From: Bacillota bacterium
GTDB taxonomy: Bacteria; Bacillota; Limnochordia; Limnochordales; ZCTH02-B6
Assembly: GCA_003387805.1 (NCBI GenBank)
Contig: QGSR01000056.1
Coordinates: forward strand, 1 to 9,796
Direction of reading: 5' to 3'
DNA length: 9,796 bases
In this document: positions 1 through 4,335 of the stretch, piece by piece
Numbering within the stretch: the first letter of the stretch is position 1
How the letters are laid out: every line of letters starts with the position of its first letter
The notes under the pieces: generated by a model
Database searches by the model: none
Told to the model about the DNA's origin: nothing
Seen by the model: only the letters and a program-made list of their open reading frames with translations
Program-made: the position numbers and the translations under genes

Positions 1-2
1 CC

Positions 3-515
3 GACGGCCTGGCCGACACCTTGCGCAAGGCGGCGCAACGGGAAGTGCGGGAGCGGTACGCGTGGGCCGGCATCGCCGAGCAGACGGCGGCGGTATACGA
101 GGAGGTCCTGGACGAGTACGAGCGCAGCAGCTGGGAGGCGGCGGAGGCCCGGCGCAGGTCCGAGGCCGCGGCGGTGTGGAACGCGCTGGTGCGGCTGGTG
201 GGAGCCGCCGCCAACGGGCACGCCGCACCCGGCGGGGCCGTCGGCGACGAGACCGGCCGGGTAGCCCGCGGCGGCTTCGGGCGCTACACGCCGGCGGCCG
301 ATGGGGAGGCCTATGCGGGCACGGGCGCGGGTCTCGCCGGGGAGCGGGCAGACGGGGCGCCGGACGGGGCGCTGGACGGGGCGCCGGATGAGCTCGTGGC
401 CCGGATTCTGACCCGAAATCACGACGCCGGCGACGAGCGGGCGGCTCCAGCCGCCGTTGCCCGCCCTTACGAATCGGCCGGGGCGGGCGTGGCCGCGTTC
501 CGCAGGCTGCGGTGA
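3..515 (+). CDS. C-terminal end of a GT4-type (glycogen/alpha-glucan synthase-like) glycosyltransferase, 5' partial
   Basis: The reading frame is open from the window edge (base 3) to a TGA at 513-515, giving 170 visible residues. The first ~38 residues (DGLADTLRKAAQREVRERYAW, continuing into IAEQTAAVYEEVLDEY) match the usual last helix of GT-B family 4 enzymes, where a 'ryaW..iaeqt..vY.evl' segment packs back on the N-terminal domain. The catalytic region is outside the window, so donor and acceptor cannot be read. The nearby branching enzyme and glucoamylase suggest an alpha-glucan synthase acting in the cytoplasm. After this helix comes an unusual Ala/Gly/Asp-rich tail of about 130 residues with no recognisable fold, including three DGAP/DGAL units. 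The final residues and the stop codon fall in a 31-bp repeat. The gene converges on the GH57 gene. Other GT-B families are possible. Confidence 0.65.
   Translation, partial: DGLADTLRKAAQREVRERYAWAGIAEQTAAVYEEVLDEYERSSWEAAEARRRSEAAAVWNALVRLVGAAANGHAAPGGAVGDETGRVARGGFGRYTPAADGEAYAGTGAGLAGERADGAPDGALDGAPDELVARILTRNHDAGDERAAPAAVARPYESAGAGVAAFRRLR
351..386 (+). repeat. Three 12-bp tandem units in the GT4 tail
   Basis: Three consecutive copies of GACGGGGCGC(C/T)G at 351, 363 and 375 encode DGAP-DGAL-DGAP in the reading frame. This is a small coding minisatellite within the low-complexity C-terminal extension, consistent with slippage in a disordered tail. Confidence 0.85.
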
Positions 516-780
516 GGGGCTATGCCGCGTGCCGCAGGCTGCGTCGAAGGCTGTCGCGTGCGGCAGGCCGTGGTGATGCGGGGCCTTGGCCCGTACTGCA
601 CGCAGCGTTGAGGATCCTAGCGTGCTGCAGGCTGTGGTGATGAGGGCCTTGCCCCGTGCCGCACGCTGCGTTGAGGGACCGTCGCGAGCGGCAGTTTCCT
701 GTGAGGACCCTTGCCAGGTGCCGCGCGCTGCGTTGAGGCCCCGTCGCGTGCCGTCCGTTGCGGAGAGCGGCCGTGTCCCG
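493..780. repeat. Degenerate ~31-bp tandem repeat family with a 63-bp higher-order period
   Basis: About nine copies of a motif close to CGTGCCGCAGGCTGCGTTGA begin near 496, 528, 557, 592, 621, 655, 685, 717 and 747, with intervals of 29-35 bp. Alternate copies resemble each other more, giving a clearer 62-64-bp period: the GCGTTGAGG-like sub-motif is at 541, 605, 668 and 730. Many copies contain a small dyad (CGCAG-G-CTGCG). The first copy overlaps the end of the GT4 coding sequence and holds its TGA stop; the last degenerates just before the 229-bp array. Unequal unit lengths that shift frame argue against coding. I see no recognised element family here. Confidence 0.8.
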
Positions 781-791
781 TTCCCGGCGAT

Positions 792-877
792 ACTTTGTAC
801 TCGCGTGACAACAAATCGCCGCGACAGTGACATCAGTGACTATCGACGCACGAAAGAGTGTCACCAAAGTACAAAGT
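792..877. repeat. Palindromic element 1 of the 229-bp array
   Basis: The left arm ACTTTGTACTCGCGTGAC and the right arm GTCACCAAAGTACAAAGT pair at 15 of 18 positions. GTGAC occurs at element positions 14-18 and 36-40 and GTCAC at 69-73. The inner right site (47-51) is degenerate in this copy; a GTGAC in direct orientation sits at 45-49 instead. Confidence 0.9.
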
Positions 878-930
878 CACGCCTGGTCCTCGGGCGGGAA
901 CCGGCGCCCGCAGTCCGTGCCGACGGTGCG

Positions 931-964
931 GCGGTGAAAAGCCGCGCCAGGACGATGTTTCCGC
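931..964. repeat. Inverted repeat in spacer 1
   Basis: GCGG-T-GAAA (931-939) is opposed by TTTCCGC (958-964). The midpoint is about 947.5, against a predicted midpoint of 949 between palindromes 1 and 2. A further outer pairing (CGTGCC at 916-921 with GGCACG at 968-973) can extend the hairpin. The core GGACGATGTTT (950-960) aligns at exactly 229 bp with the equivalents in the other spacers. Confidence 0.6.
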
Positions 965-1020
965 TGTGGCACGATGGGAGCCGAAACGGCGAGGAATCGC
1001 GGGGCGAACGGCGGGGCGGA

Positions 1021-1106
1021 ACTTTGTACTCTCGTGACACTCGTTTTTGCATCCAGTGACTTGTGTGTCACTCTCTCGCTGGTCCTTCGTCAATAGAGTA
1101 CAAAGT
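1021..1106. repeat. Palindromic element 2 of the 229-bp array
   Basis: The left arm ACTTTGTACTCTCGTGAC matches the consensus exactly. The right arm GTCAATAGAGTACAAAGT pairs with it at 16 of 18 positions. The central GTGAC (36-40) and GTCAC (47-51) are both intact. The stretches between these sites are the most diverged of the four copies, so the sites look more conserved than the filler. Confidence 0.9.
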
Positions 1107-1160
1107 TCGACTGGAACTTCGTGGCGCCGGCGCGGCCGCTTTGCACACCGTCCCGCGCCC

Positions 1161-1193
1161 ATGCGAAAAGCCCCACCCGGACGGTGTTTGCAT
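1161..1193. repeat. Inverted repeat in spacer 2
   Basis: ATGC-G-AAA (1161-1168) is opposed by TTT-GCAT (1187-1193). The midpoint of 1177 compares with 1178 predicted between palindromes 2 and 3. The arms differ in sequence from those of spacers 1 and 3 but still pair, which looks like compensatory change around a conserved GGACGG / TTT core. Confidence 0.6.
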
Positions 1194-1249
1194 CGCAGCC
1201 TAATTTGTGGAAAATCGCGGGGCCGTGTCGAGGAAGGATGCGCCGCCGA

Positions 1250-1335
1250 GGTTTGTACTCTCGTGACAATGGATCGCCGCGACAGCGACACGGGTGTCAC
1301 TCGACGCAAAAAAGATCGTCACGAGAGTACAAAGT
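1250..1335. repeat. Palindromic element 3 of the 229-bp array
   Basis: The right arm GTCACGAGAGTACAAAGT is the exact consensus. The left arm GGTTTGTACTCTCGTGAC differs at two terminal bases. This copy shows the clearest inner dyad, with GCGAC at 36-40 and GTCAC at 47-51. It shares a long interior stretch (ATCGCCGCGACAG) with element 1. Confidence 0.92.
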
Positions 1336-1393
1336 TCGGCGACGGCTCGGCGCTGTTCTCGGTGTCGGCCGCAGCCCCGTCGGTGGCGGGACC

Positions 1394-1421
1394 TGAAACC
1401 TGCATGCGGACGGGGTTTTCA
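1394..1421. repeat. Inverted repeat in spacer 3
   Basis: TGAAACC (1394-1400) is opposed by GGTTTTCA (1414-1421). The midpoint is 1407.5 against 1407 predicted between palindromes 3 and 4. The GGACGG core at 1408-1413 is exactly 229 bp from its counterpart at 1179-1184. Confidence 0.6.
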
Positions 1422-1478
1422 CCGGGGACCAGAACGCGCCGGACACGGCCGCCCGCACAGCCCGCGGTCGGAAGCGGA

Positions 1479-1564
1479 AGTTTGTACACCAGTGACAATA
1501 AATCGGCCGGATATTGACACCAGTGTCATTAGATGCCGCCGAGGTTGACACGAGAGTACAAAGT
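1479..1564. repeat. Palindromic element 4 of the 229-bp array, overlapping the 3' end of the GH57 gene
   Basis: The left arm AGTTTGTACACCAGTGAC is the most diverged; the arms pair at 13 of 18 positions. The right part (1529-1564) is coding: read on the minus strand it supplies the last 11 residues and the TAA stop of the GH57 enzyme. No fifth palindrome is found at the expected position (1708), where GH57 coding sequence continues. Confidence 0.88.
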
Positions 1565-3262
1565 TTCCCCGGCGTACACGCGATAGTCCAGCCACGGGAA
1601 GAGGTTGTCCCGCGCCTCCAGCTCAGCAAGCCAGCCTTCGTCCACCGCGCCGCTCCGGATCTGCTCGTACAGCCGCGCAAATCGCCCCAGGTGGTCTTGC
1701 GTGCGCTTCACCGCGTATTCCACCATGGTGCCGGTCTTCATGATAAAGGCCCAGTCGCTGCTTTGGGCCAGGAGGAGCTCTCGGGCCGCCTGGTTGAGCG
1801 CCCGTCGGGTCAGCGTATCGACGCCGGTGGAGGCGCCGGCGGAGGCGCATGCGGAGGCGCGGGCGGAGGCGCATGCGGACGGGTCGGCAGACCCGCCGGA
1901 AGACGCGCGGGCGGAACCAACCGCGTCAGCCGGCGCGTACGTGTCCGCCAGCTCCGCCATGCGCTCGGCGGCCTTGTGCAGGTGGCGGTAAATCCAGTCG
2001 TTGGCGCCGTTCAGCCACACTTCACTGTAGCCGTTGTAGCCCCAGCTGGACATGGACGGCCGAACCACCTGGTTCCGGGGGAACATGTCCAGATACTCCG
2101 ACGGCGTCACCAGCCGGAACGTGCGCTGGTCATAGGCCGCCTTGCGGATGAAAAAATCCAGCCATTGCGGGCCTTCGTACCACCAGTGGCCGAACAGCTC
2201 CGCGTCGTACGGGGCGACGATGAGCGGGGGCCGGTCCATGCGGGTGCGCAAGTACTCGATCTGGCGCTCCCGGTTGAACATGAAGTTGCCGGCGTGGACG
2301 GCGGCTTTCTCCCGGGCCGCGTCGGGGTCGTACACCCGCTTGTCCGCGGTCTGGCCGGTGATGGCGTAGTACTTGATGCCCACGTGGCGGCGCACGTCGG
2401 CTTTCAGCCACGGCCGCACGTAGTCGAAATCCAGGTCGTAGCCGATGTCGCGGTAAAAGTCCCGGTAATCGTAGTCGCCGGGATAGCCTTCTGTGGCGCT
2501 CCACACTTGTTTGGACGTTTCGACGTCGCGCCCGAAGGCGGCCACGCCCGAATCGGCGCAGTACACGGGCGCATACACCGCATAGCGCGGCCTGGGACGG
2601 GCGTGCAGCAGACCGTGGGTTTCGCAGACGAACCAGCGGATGCCTGCACGGGCCAGCCATACGTCGTCGGGCGGGCTGTAGCCGCACTCGGGCAGCCAAA
2701 AGCCTTGGGGCGGCCGGCCGAAGACGCGCCGGTGGGCTTCGACGCCCACGTCGATTTGGGCCCGCACCGCCCGCTGGTTGGGCGCCATCAGGGGCAGGTA
2801 GCCGTGGGTGGCCGCGGAGGCGATGATCTCCAGGTGACCGCTGTCCTGGAAGCGGCGAAAGGCCGCCGTCAGGTCGCGGCCGTACTCGTAGTCAAACTTG
2901 CGCAGGGCGAAGCGGAAATGCTGCAGGTACATGTGGGCCAGGCGGTTGAAGGCCGGCTCGTGCCGGGTGCGCACCGTTTCGCGGTGGGCCAGCTCCACGA
3001 GCCCTTCGATGTGGCGGACGCACCGCTCCTGCAGCAGCGGGTCCGTCAGCATGGCCGTCAGGGTGGGCGTCATGGACATGGTCAAACGCCAGGGCACGCC
3101 GTCCCGCACCAGGCGCTCGAAGACGTCGAGCAAAGGAATGTAGCATTCGATGACGGCTTCAAACAGCCAGTCCTCCTCGAGAAACGCCACGTGCTCGGGA
3201 TGGCGCACGAAAGGCAGGTGCGCGTGCAGTACGAGGGCCACGTAGCCGCCCGGGTGGTTCAA
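1529..3262 (-). CDS. GH57 1,4-alpha-glucan branching enzyme (DUF1957-type)
   Basis: A 577-residue protein of the GH57 branching-enzyme type, which cuts an alpha-1,4-glucan chain and re-attaches it as an alpha-1,6 branch through a retaining mechanism in a (beta/alpha)7 barrel. Visible motifs are HAHLP (13-17), GFWLPECGY with the expected nucleophile E192, and APYDAELFGHWW with the expected acid/base D353. The helical C-terminal domain (roughly 400-563) is interrupted by an Ala/Ser linker (~443-480) built from SAxA units. Family members normally end near 'FPxxDYRVY'; here that is residues 555-563, and the last 11 residues (567-577, TLYSRVNLGGI) are encoded by palindromic element 4. The TTG start overlaps the DUF4912 stop (TTGA) and has GGAGGG 8 nt upstream, indicating translational coupling. 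Confidence 0.93.
   Translation of the reverse strand: MNHPGGYVALVLHAHLPFVRHPEHVAFLEEDWLFEAVIECYIPLLDVFERLVRDGVPWRLTMSMTPTLTAMLTDPLLQERCVRHIEGLVELAHRETVRTRHEPAFNRLAHMYLQHFRFALRKFDYEYGRDLTAAFRRFQDSGHLEIIASAATHGYLPLMAPNQRAVRAQIDVGVEAHRRVFGRPPQGFWLPECGYSPPDDVWLARAGIRWFVCETHGLLHARPRPRYAVYAPVYCADSGVAAFGRDVETSKQVWSATEGYPGDYDYRDFYRDIGYDLDFDYVRPWLKADVRRHVGIKYYAITGQTADKRVYDPDAAREKAAVHAGNFMFNRERQIEYLRTRMDRPPLIVAPYDAELFGHWWYEGPQWLDFFIRKAAYDQRTFRLVTPSEYLDMFPRNQVVRPSMSSWGYNGYSEVWLNGANDWIYRHLHKAAERMAELADTYAPADAVGSARASSGGSADPSACASARASACASAGASTGVDTLTRRALNQAARELLLAQSSDWAFIMKTGTMVEYAVKRTQDHLGRFARLYEQIRSGAVDEGWLAELEARDNLFPWLDYRVYAGETLYSRVNLGGI
1832..1879 (-). repeat. Four 12-bp tandem units in the GH57 linker
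   Basis: On the + strand four units of the form GGCGC(C/A)(G/T)GCGGA or GGCGCGGGCGGA follow without gaps from 1832 to 1879. On the coding strand they give SACA-SARA-SACA-SAGA. This is an in-frame minisatellite in a predicted flexible linker between the catalytic part and the C-terminal helices. Confidence 0.85.
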
Positions 3263-4182
3263 AGCATCTTCCCTCCAGCGGTAGAAGCGGGACTGACCCC
3301 GGCGGCGGGATTTGGGCTGAATCCCGCCGTTGAGATGGGCCTGAACCCAGCCATGAGGCCCGGGCCGTGCCCACCCGTAAGGCCCGGACTGAACTGACCT
3401 GTGAGGCCCGGACTGAACCCAGCCATGAAGCCCGGACTGAAGCCGATGTCAACCGCCTCGAGGCCGGGCCCCCGGCTGACCGCCAGCCGCCGGCGGCGGG
3501 ACCACTCCGTCTGAAATTCGGGGCTGCCGCCGGTGCCGACGGCCCGGGGCACCAGCCGGTAGATGTCCTCGATGGTCATCCAGTCGGCGTCGAAATCGTC
3601 CGACGGCCGGCCCGGCGGCGTGGCCACGGCCCGGGAGCGGGCGATGGCGACGAACGCCTCGCCCCGCCGCGCGCCGATTTCCGCCGCCAGGACGAGGCCC
3701 GGGGTCCGGGTGTGCACGTACCAGCTGGACGCGCCGGCCACGTGGAACTCGGCGCACCCGCGCGCGTCCTCCCGCCGCCAGTGGGCCGCGAGGTGAGGAC
3801 AGCCGCCCAGGTCGTACACCCGCAGGACCGGCGCCGGCGGGCCGGAGCCGGGCAGCCGGCGGACGGCGGCATCCCAGCCTTCGGGCGTCACTTCCCAAAA
3901 GGCGAACACGCACTGCGGGTCGCGCACCAGCAGGGTCAGCTGATCCTGGCCGTACGCCCCCGGCAGCGGATACTCCTCGGCGTGGACGACGCCGCCGTGC
4001 GGGGGGCGGTGCGCCTCCTCCCGGGTTGACGCCGCCGCTTCGGGCGGCCGGCGCTCCGCCATCAGGTGCTGCGAACCGTGCGCCGCCGCTTCGGACAGAT
4101 GGCGCTCCGCCATCAGGTTGTCCCAACCGTCCGCCCCCGCGGGCGGACGGCGCTCTTGATGCCAGTCGGTCGGGGATTCCAC
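3259..4182 (-). CDS. DUF4912 domain protein with an octapeptide-repeat tail
   Basis: A 307-residue protein. Residues ~70-215 carry the DUF4912 signature: YPLPGAYGQDQLTLLVRDP, then FAFWEVTPEGW, a VLRVYDL strand, WYVHT and a closing WMTIEDIYRLVPRA. The family's biochemical role is not established; members are commonly found beside GH57 branching enzymes and GT4 glycosyltransferases, as here, so a part in alpha-glucan metabolism is inference. No signal peptide is seen. The N-terminus contains 17-residue repeats (L/xMAER..EAAA) and residues 247-302 are seven tandem octapeptides. I chose the GTG at 4180-4182 because AAGGAGG lies 10 nt upstream; ATGs at 4113 and 4062 lack a comparable site. The gene overlaps GH57 by 4 nt and is the first gene of that minus-strand operon. 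Confidence 0.85.
   Translation of the reverse strand: MESPTDWHQERRPPAGADGWDNLMAERHLSEAAAHGSQHLMAERRPPEAAASTREEAHRPPHGGVVHAEEYPLPGAYGQDQLTLLVRDPQCVFAFWEVTPEGWDAAVRRLPGSGPPAPVLRVYDLGGCPHLAAHWRREDARGCAEFHVAGASSWYVHTRTPGLVLAAEIGARRGEAFVAIARSRAVATPPGRPSDDFDADWMTIEDIYRLVPRAVGTGGSPEFQTEWSRRRRLAVSRGPGLEAVDIGFSPGFMAGFSPGLTGQFSPGLTGGHGPGLMAGFRPISTAGFSPNPAAGVSPASTAGGKML
3271..3276 (-). promoter_or_regulatory. Ribosome binding site setting the TTG start of GH57
   Basis: GGAGGG on the minus strand lies 8 nt before TTG (3260-3262). It is inside the last codons of the DUF4912 gene and supports the TTG start over any downstream ATG; the family-typical N-terminus (GYVALVLHAHLPFV) follows directly. Confidence 0.8.
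3277..3444 (-). repeat. Seven tandem 24-bp units encoding octapeptides (DUF4912 tail)
   Basis: Seven consecutive 8-residue units cover residues 247-302: GFSPGFMA, GFSPGLTG, QFSPGLTG, GHGPGLMA, GFRPISTA, GFSPNPAA, GVSPASTA. Proline at position 4 is invariant and position 1 is Gly or Gln. At DNA level the unit is 24 bp with no length variation, and the + strand shows repeated AGGCCCGGACTGAA. The pattern is low complexity and probably extended rather than globular. Confidence 0.9.
4015..4116 (-). repeat. 51-bp tandem duplication at the head of the DUF4912 gene
   Basis: Two 51-bp units encode LMAERHLSEAAAHGSQH and LMAERRPPEAAASTREE (residues 23-39 and 40-56). A third, more diverged copy (WHQERRPPAGADGWDN, residues 7-22) lies just upstream. 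That the repeat runs in frame upstream to the GTG supports the longer start. Confidence 0.75.
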
Positions 4183-4192
4183 CGGGGGCCGG

Positions 4193-4199
4193 CCTCCTT
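4193..4199 (-). promoter_or_regulatory. Ribosome binding site deciding the GTG start of the DUF4912 gene
   Basis: AAGGAGG on the minus strand is the only strong Shine-Dalgarno match in front of this frame. It is followed after 10 nt by an in-frame GTG. The spacing is slightly long but acceptable. Confidence 0.6.
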
Positions 4200-4323
4200 C
4201 GAGTCCCGCAATAGCATGCCTAACGGACGGGCAGTCTATGATCCCGGCACATACATGATCCGCCGGCGGGTGCCGCAACCTAAGCGGGACGCCTGGCCGC
4301 CGCCCGGTCAACGCCGGCCCTTC

Positions 4324-4329
4324 GGAGGG
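4324..4329 (+). promoter_or_regulatory. Ribosome binding site deciding the GH15 start
   Basis: GGAGGG is followed by ATGACGATG. The first ATG (4330) abuts the site and is too close; the second (4336) lies 6 nt away, the ideal spacing, and begins the conserved family N-terminus (MPRPLVVGNGRLLITFDDDY). Confidence 0.8.
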
Positions 4330-4335
4330 ATGACG

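Larger units (their letters stand above)
792..1564. repeat. Array of four 86-bp palindromic elements at an exact 229-bp period
   Basis: Four elements, each 86 bp from end to end, start at 792, 1021, 1250 and 1479, so the start-to-start distance is 229 bp three times. They are separated by three 143-bp spacers. The consensus ends are an 18-bp inverted repeat, ACTTTGTACTCTCGTGAC on the left and its complement on the right. The elements are much less GC-rich than the surroundings (the first is 41/86, about 48%, by hand count). The period is not a multiple of three, so successive units read in different frames and the array is not a coding repeat. It lies between the stop codons of two converging genes, so it is not an upstream promoter of either. 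Function is unknown; protein-binding array, structured RNA or mobile palindrome are all open. Confidence 0.93.
4183..4335. promoter_or_regulatory. Divergent promoter region between DUF4912-GH57 and GH15
   Basis: This 153-bp gap separates two diverging genes and must hold the start signals of both unless they lie inside coding sequence. It has an AT-richer centre (4205-4260). Toward GH15 the best -10-like hexamer is TATGAT at 4237-4242, without a convincing -35. Toward DUF4912 a weak pair TAGACT / TGCTAT separated by 16 bp can be read on the minus strand. I see no palindromic operator. The region assignment rests on gene orientation; the hexamers are weak. Confidence 0.4.

Noticed and set aside
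586..1548. Several open frames of 60-160 codons on both strands across the repeat region
   Set aside because: They run through repeats whose 229-bp and ~31-bp periods are not frame-preserving, lack good ribosome binding sites and have no recognisable domain; in GC-rich DNA such open frames arise by chance.
792..1564. CRISPR array
   Set aside because: The shape (repeats with differing spacers of constant length) is similar, but 86-bp repeats and 143-bp spacers far exceed CRISPR sizes, repeats are not near-identical, spacers share a core, and no cas gene is in view.
792..1564. Integron cassette array with attC sites
   Set aside because: The elements fold like attC, but the ends (ACTTTGTAC/GTACAAAGT) lack the RYYYAAC/GTTRRRY core, the spacers hold no cassette genes, and no integrase is visible.
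1514..3397. A 627-codon + strand frame opposite GH57
   Set aside because: Antisense shadow of the branching enzyme; no domain resemblance and no start signal.
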